NCBI GenBank assembly: GCA_028823185.1
Contig: JAPKBY010000106.1
Location: 1 to 6,533, forward strand
Source of the DNA: Planctomycetota bacterium
Lineage (GTDB): Bacteria > Planctomycetota > UBA1135 > GCA-002686595
Direction of reading: 5' to 3'
Length of the DNA: 6,533 bases
The translations under genes were made by a program, and so were the position numbers. Positions 1 to 5,891 of the stretch are shown here, in pieces (position 1 is the stretch's first letter; the number at the start of each line of letters is the position of its first letter). The notes under the pieces are model-generated. The model was given only the letters and a program-made list of their open reading frames with translations. It made no database searches and had not been told where the DNA came from.

Positions 1-638
1 GTCTCTTCGGATTCATTCCTCCAAGGCCAAGACCAAGCGACTCGGCCACCAAGCTGGGGACTGCGGTCGTCACTCGACGTGGATGCCTGCGGAGTGAGTC
101 GAAGTGTTGTTCCAATGACACCGCTCAACTCAGGCCGAGTTTGATTCCTTGAGCCTCCCCACTGGTATTTGGCGATGCTCCCTGCTTGCTGTAGGACCTC
201 ATAGCCATGGCCTGGGATGCTGCTTAACTCTAGGGCTCCAGGGGGGATTGAGACATGCCAGTTTTCTCCCAGCTTCAGCTCTGCCCCATGTCTCCGAACT
301 TCAATGGAGGCGCGCCTGAGTTCCTTAAAACTCCAATGGAGCGCAGTGCTTGGTGATGCGGATTCCCACTCGAAGTTACAGGGACCATAGAGTTCGATGC
401 TGGCGCGACCATGCCATCGAATGACGGCCTTAGCGCTGGCTGCAATTGAGAGGTGTCCTCGCCCCTCAACCCATTGCTCTCCGTCGTTCTCGGAGAGCGG
501 CATAGTCGCGTCACCTGCGAGCAAGGATCCACGACCTCTCGTGACCTCTACGAAGGCGGGCTCCGACTCAGGTAGAAGGCCTTCGATTTGCGGGTTAAGG
601 CTCGCTGCTAGCAATATGACTGCTGAAATCATGGTCAT
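1..638 (-). CDS. Exported beta-rich protein, weakly FecR-like (partial, runs off left edge)
   Basis: The reading frame stays open for 212 codons from an ATG at 638 to the window edge, so the C-terminus is missing. The upstream gene's TAA at 659-657 lies in the same frame, and only the ATGs at 638 and 632 can serve as starts near it. The N-terminus (MTMISAVILLAASL) looks like a short signal peptide, implying export. The rest has alternating hydrophobic and polar residues typical of beta strands. Residues 28-48 (FVEVTRGRGSLLAGD) and 56-90 (GRGHLSIAASAKAVIRW, then IELYGP) recall the order seen in FecR-type domains, where a Gly-rich strand is followed by a stretch setting the surface property. 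There is a second similar stretch at residues 110-152. This resemblance was judged by eye and is weak; 'secreted protein of unknown function' is the safe reading. It follows the HAD-like gene by 18 bases, suggesting one operon. No strong ribosome binding site is visible. Confidence 0.72.
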   Translation of the reverse strand, partial: MTMISAVILLAASLNPQIEGLLPESEPAFVEVTRGRGSLLAGDATMPLSENDGEQWVEGRGHLSIAASAKAVIRWHGRASIELYGPCNFEWESASPSTALHWSFKELRRASIEVRRHGAELKLGENWHVSIPPGALELSSIPGHGYEVLQQAGSIAKYQWGGSRNQTRPELSGVIGTTLRLTPQASTSSDDRSPQLGGRVAWSWPWRNESEE

Positions 639-656
639 GGAGTGGGTTGCGGTCTC

Positions 657-1280
657 TTAGGCGGCACGTACTGTGCTGACGAGGGCCTCAAGAACACTGC
701 CGAGATCAGCGGCTGCGAATGCAGTGTCTGTCTCGAGCGGGTTTTTAGGTGTCGCTCCCTTATTGATGACGCCTGCGGTGAGGCAGCCTGCTCTCCAGCC
801 AGCTGTTAGCTCGCAGTTCTCATCGCCGATAACCCATGAGCTTCTGAGGTCAATGGACTCCATTTGCCGTGCGTGATGCATCGCGCCGGTGTTGGGCAGG
901 GAATAGACAGACTCTTTGCGGTGGTCCTCGACGCCGTTGACGGGGTCGTCGGTGCAGGCATAAGAGCGAGTGACGGGTACCCCGTTCTTGGAGAGGTGCT
1001 CTAAGAGCTCACTCTCGAAGCGCGTCCAAGTCTCTTGGTCGATCTGCCCGCTCCACACGTGATCTTCATTTCCAAGGAGGTAGATGTGCCAGCCCGCCTG
1101 AGAGGCGCGGAAGAGGCTATTCACTGCATCTCTTGTGAAGAGCTCTTCAGAGAACTCGGGGAAGCCCGAATCGGGTAGGTTGAGGAGGGTTCCCCAGCGC
1201 TTAATGAAGAGGGCTTTACTCGGCGCTTTCGTGCCCTCTAGGGCGGGGAAAGGCTTGTTGTTTCGTTTGTGGTGTGACAT
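657..1280 (-). CDS. HisB-N/GmhB-like HAD protein, predicted catalytically inactive
   Basis: From the ATG at 1280 the protein has 207 residues, close to the usual size of heptose-bisphosphate or histidinol-phosphate HAD phosphatases. Family landmarks are visible in order: a hydrophobic strand ending in FIKRWGT (25-31), where the family has FLDRDGT; a second strand YLLGNEDH (67-74), where TNQSG is normal; CTDDP (109-113), where the zinc loop CPHHP lies; LPNTGAM (128-134), where KPxPGM lies; and WVIGDENCELTAGWRAG (149-165), a recognisable GDxxxDxxAGxxAG motif. The two aspartates needed for phosphoryl transfer are Lys27 and Trp29, the motif II Thr is Gly70, the motif III Lys is probably Leu128, and only Asp153 remains, with Glu157 for the second acid. 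The fold is inferred to be kept but phosphatase activity to be lost. A GTG at 1361 would add 27 Cys/His-rich residues unlike the family, so I chose 1280, although neither start has a clear ribosome binding site. It probably shares a transcript with the exported protein downstream. Confidence 0.8.
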   Translation of the reverse strand: MSHHKRNNKPFPALEGTKAPSKALFIKRWGTLLNLPDSGFPEFSEELFTRDAVNSLFRASQAGWHIYLLGNEDHVWSGQIDQETWTRFESELLEHLSKNGVPVTRSYACTDDPVNGVEDHRKESVYSLPNTGAMHHARQMESIDLRSSWVIGDENCELTAGWRAGCLTAGVINKGATPKNPLETDTAFAAADLGSVLEALVSTVRAA

Positions 1281-1507
1281 GAGGTGGCTTGTGTGGGAGT
1301 TACACCAGTTTTCGGCACCTCCACCGCATCGTTTCAGTCCGAACTGGTGCTTTTCTTGCACTCTTTTTCACGCCAGGGCCGATGAGGAAAAGACTTCCTA
1401 ATGACGCGCCTCTTTAGCCTGCCCATCATGTCGCTCGAGAGCCTCTTTGAAGAAGTTGGGGCGGGAGCCACTCTCCGGCGATAATCTTCACTAGTCCCCG
1501 ATCCCTG
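1281..1507. other. Divergent intergenic region between HAD-like gene and glycosyltransferase
   Basis: These 227 bases separate the two outward-facing genes and should hold both promoters. I see one plausible plus-strand promoter (1456-1485) and no convincing minus-strand one. A 27-codon plus-strand frame starting ATG at 1401 and ending TAA at 1484 fits entirely inside it, but has no recognisable product. No RNA gene, terminator or mobile element remnant is apparent. Confidence 0.6.
1456..1485 (+). promoter_or_regulatory. Possible sigma70-type promoter for the glycosyltransferase gene
   Basis: GATAAT at 1480-1485 matches the -10 consensus at five of six bases. TTGGGG at 1456-1461 matches the -35 consensus at only three of six, with an 18-base spacer. 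Transcription would begin near 1492, leaving a leader of about 16 bases before the ATG at 1508 and no room for a strong Shine-Dalgarno sequence. This is a by-eye call in GC-rich DNA. Confidence 0.25.
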
Positions 1508-2617
1508 ATGCAGACTGCTCTACGCATAGCGCTGGTCCTAGACCCCATTAACCTCCGCACCAAAGCGGGGGGGCACGCTCCTATGCTCGCTCGAGAGCTC
1601 TTGGGTTTAGGGCACCATGTGCGCGGCTTCGGTGTACCGGCTGCCTCGATCCCTCACTCTGCTCCTGACGCTCCGCAAGGAGAGGGGGGCGGTCTCAGAT
1701 CGTTCGGAGCTGATGCCATCATCGCTTATGACGCTCTCTCACCTTCCTCGGTTATCGGGGCTCGCGCGGCAGAGAGAGCGGGGGTTCCGCTCTTGCTGGT
1801 TGAGGCCGCGATGCCTGAGCGAGGTAAGCCCCTGCGCAGGACATGGAACTGGCTTGGCCGAGCTTTCTGGGGCGGCTATGTGCGATCAAAGACAGCTGGT
1901 GTGATCGCGCTCGATCCGGTGGCTTCGGATCATGCGATCGAAATGGGCTTCGATGCTGGATTGATCCGTGTCTTGCCTCAAGGGGTAGACGTGGCGCAGT
2001 TTCGCCCCGGCTTGCTCTCTAGCTCTCTCCCAAGTCATCGAATCTTCGGGCGAATCTTGCTCTACGTGGGCCGTTTGGATGTCGGACGTGGCGTAGATGT
2101 GCTAGTTGATGCCTTCGCGAGGACTGTCGGGCAGCGGCTTGATTGGAACCTCGTCTTGGCTGGAGAGGGTCCGCTGGAGGCTGCGCTCCGCGCTCGTGTG
2201 GACCGTCTCGGCGTCGCATCAAGAGTGCACTTTCTCCCGAGACCGCAGTCCGCAGAGCTTCCCGGGTTGATGGGCGGGAGCACTTTGTTAGCCGTTCCAG
2301 CCACAACGGATGAGGTCTTAGGCAGGCAGATTCCTCGAGCGATGGCCTGCGGTCTACCCGTTCTGGCTTCCAGGCGTCCAAGACTCGCAGCTTTAGTGGA
2401 GGACGAGGAGTGTGGACTGTTGCTTGATTCAGGAGACGCGGATAGCTGGGCTGCAGGTCTCATGAGGGCAGCTGGAGCCCCTGCGAAGCGTCGCAGATGG
2501 GGAGCTCGCGCGAGGGAGATCGCGCTCAAGCGCTTGAGCTGGGATCAGGTAGCTGTGGGCTTCGAGGAGCAGATCTTGTCGCTCCAGAACGTCTCTCCAG
2601 CTGAGACTGAGAGCTAG
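1508..2617 (+). CDS. GT4-family glycosyltransferase
   Basis: This 369-residue protein has the GT-B layout of GT4 retaining glycosyltransferases, which move a sugar from a nucleotide donor to an acceptor at the cytoplasmic face of the membrane. The N-terminal domain opens with LRIALVLDP and a Gly-Gly turn (TKAGGHAPM, 18-26), followed by the usual helix and 'GHHV' strand. The C-terminal nucleotide-binding domain begins at about residue 181 (ILLYVGRLDVGRGVDVLVDA, 183-202), continues with LAGEGP (217-222) and ends with the family's donor-site segment, DEVLGRQIPRAMACGLPVLA (268-287). In that E-x7-E segment the first Glu is present (269), but the second position is Arg277, so donor recognition may be unusual. 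The acceptor cannot be predicted; envelope polysaccharide or glycolipid synthesis is a reasonable guess. The ATG at 1508 has no clear ribosome binding site. The TAG stop is shared with the converging STAS gene. Confidence 0.9.
   Translation: MQTALRIALVLDPINLRTKAGGHAPMLARELLGLGHHVRGFGVPAASIPHSAPDAPQGEGGGLRSFGADAIIAYDALSPSSVIGARAAERAGVPLLLVEAAMPERGKPLRRTWNWLGRAFWGGYVRSKTAGVIALDPVASDHAIEMGFDAGLIRVLPQGVDVAQFRPGLLSSSLPSHRIFGRILLYVGRLDVGRGVDVLVDAFARTVGQRLDWNLVLAGEGPLEAALRARVDRLGVASRVHFLPRPQSAELPGLMGGSTLLAVPATTDEVLGRQIPRAMACGLPVLASRRPRLAALVEDEECGLLLDSGDADSWAAGLMRAAGAPAKRRRWGARAREIALKRLSWDQVAVGFEEQILSLQNVSPAETES
2524..2539. repeat. Perfect 16-base palindrome in the glycosyltransferase gene
   Basis: GCTCAAGCGCTTGAGC equals its own reverse complement. 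It lies in coding sequence, about 75 bases before the convergent stop, and has no T run after it, so it is not a typical terminator. As RNA it would give a six-pair stem with a four-base loop. Confidence 0.6.
2614..2617. other. Shared CTAG stop palindrome of two convergent genes
   Basis: The plus-strand glycosyltransferase ends with TAG at 2615-2617 and the minus-strand STAS gene ends with TAG read from 2616-2614. CTAG is its own reverse complement, so both stops use the same four bases and there is no intergenic space for a terminator. Confidence 0.9.
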
Positions 2618-3438
2618 TCGTTATCCGTCGTATGGCGCAGCTCGTCCTTTAGATAAGCCATGTCTGCTGAGTATTGCTTGACGGCATCTCTTGTCTCTTC
2701 TGCGATCTCATCGAACTGGAAAGAGACCTTGACTCCGTCAGGGCGCTCTTCGACCTCTGTCGTCGTTGCGGTCGCTTCGCAGTAACCTTTCTTGAGGAGC
2801 GGCAGGCGGAATTTGATCTTCCACTGCGTCCCGATCGCCAAGAGTTGTCCCATCTCGAAGGGGGAGAGCCCGCTGGTGCCGCCGCTCCATGTAAAGGAGA
2901 GTCCAGCCTCGTCGAGACCTGACATGCGCGCAATCCCCGACCATCGTCCACCAAAGCTGTGGCCATGCACCGGGTTGACGGGGCCGCCTCCGCGCTCTTC
3001 TTCCGAGAGGAAGTGCTCGACGCGAGAGAGGTCGATGGGAGAAAAGATGACACTCGATGTATCAACCTCGAAATCGGCTTCAGTCTGTGACTCTGGGACC
3101 TCTAGGCCGAAAGCTGCCGCGGCGGATTCGTCGGACTCGTGAACAGGTATGACCCTGTCTAGACCGACCTTCTCGATAATGTCCTTGCAGAAGCGTGAAG
3201 GACGAGAGATTTGCAGCTGGCCGCCGTTTGCCGCGAGGACTTTTGAAGCCTTGATCAAGGCTCCGAGCGCTGTGGAGTTGATGAATTTAACGAGGCGCAG
3301 GTTGAGGACGACGTGGACGACGCCGGCCTTCGTGAGGTTCTCGACTTCTTCCTGGAACGCCGGCACGTAGAAGGTATCGAACTCTCCTCTGAGGTGGAGG
3401 ATGGCGTAGTTGTCTCTGGGCTCGACTTGAATGTGCAT
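2614..3438 (-). CDS. STAS-domain anti-anti-sigma-type protein with PilZ-like C-terminal domain
   Basis: The 274-residue protein has two parts. Residues 1-110 form a STAS domain of the RsbV/SpoIIAA type: LHLRGEFDTFYVPAF (14-28), VVLNLRLVKFINSTALGALI (43-62) and the closing helix and strand to about 100. Ser55 (with Thr56) sits at the phosphorylation site of these antagonists, although the usual preceding Asp is Asn54. After a linker (111-128), residues 129-262 resemble a PilZ-type beta barrel, with ARMSGLDEAGLSF (170-182), WKIKFRLPLL (206-215), VKVSFQFDEIAEETRDAVKQY (from 236) and a final helix. The c-di-GMP motifs are poor: Arg165 and Arg171 are spaced six apart rather than RxxxR, and D/NxSxxG is replaced by GLDEAG. 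Nucleotide binding is therefore doubtful. The start is supported by CCGGAG seven bases before the ATG. In partner switching such a protein binds its target or kinase only when unphosphorylated; the divergent phosphatase gene is its likely partner. Confidence 0.85.
   Translation of the reverse strand: MHIQVEPRDNYAILHLRGEFDTFYVPAFQEEVENLTKAGVVHVVLNLRLVKFINSTALGALIKASKVLAANGGQLQISRPSRFCKDIIEKVGLDRVIPVHESDESAAAAFGLEVPESQTEADFEVDTSSVIFSPIDLSRVEHFLSEEERGGGPVNPVHGHSFGGRWSGIARMSGLDEAGLSFTWSGGTSGLSPFEMGQLLAIGTQWKIKFRLPLLKKGYCEATATTTEVEERPDGVKVSFQFDEIAEETRDAVKQYSADMAYLKDELRHTTDND
3247..3262. repeat. Perfect 16-base palindrome in the STAS gene
   Basis: AGCCTTGATCAAGGCT equals its own reverse complement and codes for the segment just after the phosphorylation site of the STAS domain (ALIKAS). 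Its function is unknown, and it may be due to coding constraint. Confidence 0.6.
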
Positions 3439-3443
3439 TGGGT

Positions 3444-3450
3444 GGCTCCG
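3444..3450 (-). promoter_or_regulatory. Shine-Dalgarno-like site for the STAS gene
   Basis: Read on the minus strand, CCGGAG lies seven bases before the ATG at 3438. It is the clearest ribosome binding site in the window and fixes the start of this gene. The other genes lack a comparable site. Confidence 0.55.
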
Positions 3451-3495
3451 GAGGGAGGTGGGCGCGCTCCGCTGTGGGCGGATGATGAAGGTTAT

Positions 3496-3523
3496 ATTGT
3501 CTAGACCGTAGGGGTTGAGGCAA
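3496..3523 (-). promoter_or_regulatory. Possible promoter for the STAS gene
   Basis: On the minus strand TTGCCT (3523-3518) and GACAAT (3501-3496) are separated by 16 bases, each matching its consensus at four of six positions. The leader would be about 50 bases and include the CCGGAG ribosome binding site. An eight-base palindrome, GTCTAGAC (3499-3506), overlaps the -10 element and could be an operator, or chance. Confidence 0.2.
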
Positions 3524-3547
3524 GGGGCGACACCCGGATTTTGAGTG

Positions 3548-3576
3548 TTGGGGGGCTCTATCGGATTCCGTAGACT
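3548..3576 (+). promoter_or_regulatory. Weak candidate promoter for the phosphatase-DUF58-BatA operon
   Basis: TTGGGG (3548-3553) and TAGACT (3571-3576) are 17 bases apart, with three and four matches to consensus. If used, transcription would begin at or next to the GTG start at 3584, giving a leaderless message. That fits the absence of a Shine-Dalgarno sequence there, but the evidence is thin. Confidence 0.15.
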
Positions 3577-3583
3577 CTAAATC

Positions 3584-4987
3584 GTGTTCTTCCGAAGAAA
3601 AAAGAAGTCTCCTCAGGTTCCTCCTCCGCCGCCGTCATCGGGGTTCTCTTCTAGTGCAGAAGATGGTGCGTCGACTCCGTTTCTGACCGGAGATGCGTCC
3701 AAGGACCAGCGCTCCGTGGAGGAGCTGCTCGGCTCGATCGCTCGTGTCGGGGCGATGGTCTCTAAGGTGAGGGGGGCTGATGATTTGGAGGCGCTGCTGC
3801 GCACCATCGTTGACACCTCCGTGGAACGGACACGGGCAGAGCGGGGCCTCTTGATCTTGGAGCAAGGCGACGGCGAGCTGCTCGTCAGGACCGCGCGGAA
3901 GGCTGGCACTACAGAGGGCGTTGATGTTGAAGGGGCGGTGAAATACTCCGTCTCTACAGTTCGTCGAGTCATTGAGACGGGCGCAGCGGCGCGGGACACC
4001 TTTGATCCGGATGGTGACCATCAAGACTTAGGCGCGAGCATCGTGGACCTGAAGTTGCGTGCCTTGATGTGCGTTCCGATCTCAATGGGTGAGGGCGAAG
4101 AGGCTGCACGTGGCGCGCTCTACGTGGACTCAAAGATCGCATCAAGGCAATTCAACGCACAAGACCTCTCCTATTTCCAAGCGCTCTCCCAGCAGATCTC
4201 GATCGCTGTTGGGAGTGCCAAGCTGCACCTTGACTCACTGGAGAAGGTCAGGCTTGAGCAGTCGCTAGAGATAGCGAGCGCTATCCAGAGCGGGCTGATG
4301 CCGAGCGTCCCGGAAGGCCTCGAGGGCTTTGACCTCTTTGGCTGGTACCAATCAGCTGAGCGTGCGAGCGGCGACTTCTACGACTTCGTGCCCATGAAGG
4401 ATGGACGCTTCGCTGTCGTCGTTGGTGACGTGACCGGGCACGGTATCGGCCCCGCGCTTGTCACTGCTTCAGCGCAAGGCACCCTGCGCTCTACGCTGCG
4501 TTTTCTCGATGATCCGGGGCGGGCCATCTGCTTTCTAAATGAGGACCTCTCTGCGCGGCTAGACGACGGGATGTTCGTGACGCTTTTTTTAGGCATCTTC
4601 TCGAAGGAGGGGTTCTCTTACTTGAATGCTGGGCACACCCCGCCGTTGATTTGGAGGGCTGCCACCGGAGAGATTGAGACCGTGGATGGAGACGGCCCGG
4701 CGCTAGGAGTGATGGATGACTTTCCTTATGAGACGCCCTCCACCGTGAAGCTCGAGGCTGGTGATGTCTTTTTGGCGCTGACGGATGGGATCGTTGAGGC
4801 TCGCGCTGCAGTGGGTTCAGAGGAACTCTATGGCGAGGAGGAGGTGCGCGAGGTGCTCTCTGGGTTAGCGGCTGCTGGGAAGAGCGCTGAGGAGATCGGC
4901 GGGGAGCTGGTCCAGCGTGTTTTGAAGTTCGTCGCTGGCTATCGCGAGGATGATATGACTCTCGTGGTCGTTCGCCGGTTGAGCTGA
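3584..4987 (+). CDS. GAF-domain PP2C-type serine phosphatase (RsbU/SpoIIE family)
   Basis: This 467-residue protein dephosphorylates a Ser/Thr-phosphorylated partner, typically a STAS antagonist. It opens with MFFRRKKK and a Pro/Ser-rich stretch (10-30), probably disordered, and has no signal peptide or membrane segment, so it is cytoplasmic. A GAF sensor domain covers about residues 65-212, and a helix at 215-240 (with EIASAIQSGLMP, 229-240) joins it to the phosphatase domain, as in RsbU-type proteins. The catalytic motifs are intact: SGDFYDF (262-268), GDVTGHG (281-287), GMFVTLFLG (329-337), NAGHTPPL (348-355), LTDGIVEAR (399-407) and REDDMTL (454-460). These include the metal-binding acids Asp264, Asp282, Asp401 and Asp456/457. 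The GTG at 3584 is chosen because an in-frame TAA lies just before it at 3578-3580 and no closer alternative exists. The GAF ligand is unknown. The divergent STAS gene is the obvious substrate candidate, and the DUF58 gene follows after three bases. Confidence 0.93.
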   Translation: MFFRRKKKSPQVPPPPPSSGFSSSAEDGASTPFLTGDASKDQRSVEELLGSIARVGAMVSKVRGADDLEALLRTIVDTSVERTRAERGLLILEQGDGELLVRTARKAGTTEGVDVEGAVKYSVSTVRRVIETGAAARDTFDPDGDHQDLGASIVDLKLRALMCVPISMGEGEEAARGALYVDSKIASRQFNAQDLSYFQALSQQISIAVGSAKLHLDSLEKVRLEQSLEIASAIQSGLMPSVPEGLEGFDLFGWYQSAERASGDFYDFVPMKDGRFAVVVGDVTGHGIGPALVTASAQGTLRSTLRFLDDPGRAICFLNEDLSARLDDGMFVTLFLGIFSKEGFSYLNAGHTPPLIWRAATGEIETVDGDGPALGVMDDFPYETPSTVKLEAGDVFLALTDGIVEARAAVGSEELYGEEEVREVLSGLAAAGKSAEEIGGELVQRVLKFVAGYREDDMTLVVVRRLS

Positions 4988-4990
4988 TCG

Positions 4991-5884
4991 ATGGCGGCTC
5001 ATGGTTGGGGTGCGGAGAGGCCAGATGCTCGTGCGCTCCCTTGCCCCGGTGTCAGTGTCGGCTCAGAGTTCCTACAGAGAGCTCATAGCTTGTCTGTGCG
5101 GATTAAGGTGAAGGGCGAGCTCAGCGAAGAGGGTGGACGTGGGGCCAGCCTTTCAGGCGGTGAAGAGTTTGTAGGGCACCGTCCTTATCGAGGCGGAGAA
5201 GATTTGAGGCGCTTGGACTGGAACCTCTGGGCTCGATTGCGACAGCCCTTTGTCAAAGTCACTCGGAGGGAGGCCGGCGAAGAGTGGGCTGTGCTGATCG
5301 ATGCGAGCGCCTCAATGGGCGTAGGCCCCCCGGGTAAGCTCCAACGGGCCGCGGAGGTCGCTGGTGCTCTAGCCGTCCTTGGGCTTGCTCGTGGAGCTAG
5401 GGTGAGGTTCTTTGCTTCTTCTGGCGCTGAGCTCGACATGGCTAAGGAGAGCGCCGCAGGTGAGCTGCTCAAGTATCTGAATGGCCTGCGTGCCGAAGGC
5501 TCGGTCGGCATGCGAGGCTTGGTTGAGCAAGCTGCTAAATTTCGATCAGCCAATCGTGTCTTCTTGATCGGCGACCTCTTGGATTTGAGCCCAGCGCAAG
5601 CGCTGGCGCTCGTTCGCAAGGGGCGCAGCTTGGCGGCTGTCGGTCTTCTGGCCCCCCTTGAATTCGAGCCAGCCTCGCTCGGCCGCATCGAGTGGTGGGA
5701 CCCAGAGGAAGAGCAGCGCTTGGTCTTAAACGTCGGGCAAAAGACGCTTCAGAAGTATGAGATGACCCTGAGTGTGCACCTCGACAGATGGCGTGAAGCC
5801 GCCGCTCGTCACAGGGCATCCTTCGGTTGTTGGGACACAAAGGTCGCGTTCGAGGACGTCGTCCGGGACGTTTTGAGGGCGTGA
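4991..5884 (+). CDS. DUF58 domain protein (Bat/MoxR-associated, vWA-like)
   Basis: The 297-residue protein matches the DUF58 family by its signature: SGGEEFVGHRPYRGGEDLRR (55-74), the following LDW (75-77), and ARLRQPFVKV (81-90). A vWA-like core follows, with a complete MIDAS-type motif, DASAS at 104-108 (Asp104, Ser106, Ser108), which would bind a divalent metal. A second strand, VFLIGDLLDLS (190-200), corresponds to the later acidic strand of vWA folds. No transmembrane segment is visible, so this is the compact soluble form. DUF58 proteins usually act with a MoxR AAA+ ATPase and membrane-bound BatA/BatB proteins, in processes such as complex assembly, stress tolerance and envelope integrity. 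The biochemical role is not established. Its ATG lies three bases after the phosphatase stop, and a BatA-like gene follows seven bases after its own stop, indicating one transcript. The first 25 residues have no obvious conserved feature, so an internal start is possible. Confidence 0.9.
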   Translation: MAAHGWGAERPDARALPCPGVSVGSEFLQRAHSLSVRIKVKGELSEEGGRGASLSGGEEFVGHRPYRGGEDLRRLDWNLWARLRQPFVKVTRREAGEEWAVLIDASASMGVGPPGKLQRAAEVAGALAVLGLARGARVRFFASSGAELDMAKESAAGELLKYLNGLRAEGSVGMRGLVEQAAKFRSANRVFLIGDLLDLSPAQALALVRKGRSLAAVGLLAPLEFEPASLGRIEWWDPEEEQRLVLNVGQKTLQKYEMTLSVHLDRWREAAARHRASFGCWDTKVAFEDVVRDVLRA

Positions 5885-5891
5885 TCTAAAG

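Noticed and set aside
275..532. Minus-strand frame of 85 codons in another frame
   Set aside because: It overlaps the left-edge gene in a different frame and shows no coding pattern.
397..660. Plus-strand open frame of 87 codons over the left-edge gene
   Set aside because: It is antisense to a longer minus-strand frame that has a signal peptide and clean operon spacing; its own protein is Ser/Pro/Arg-rich and has no motif.
1281..1361. 27-residue N-terminal extension of the HAD-like gene from a GTG start
   Set aside because: The residues are Cys/His-rich and unlike the family, whose first motif normally lies close to the start; no ribosome binding site supports it. It cannot be fully excluded.
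2019..2529. Two minus-strand frames inside the glycosyltransferase gene
   Set aside because: Arg/Ser/Pro-rich shadows of a clear GT4 gene on the other strand.
3157..3508. Repeated 11-mer TGTCTAGACCG at 3156-3166 and 3498-3508
   Set aside because: By rough count about ten such 11-base pairs are expected by chance in a window this size; one copy is in coding sequence.
5884..5891. Ribosome binding site for the BatA-like gene
   Set aside because: The nearest Gly-rich candidate, GAGGG at 5875-5879, is 12 bases from the ATG at 5892, too far to be convincing.
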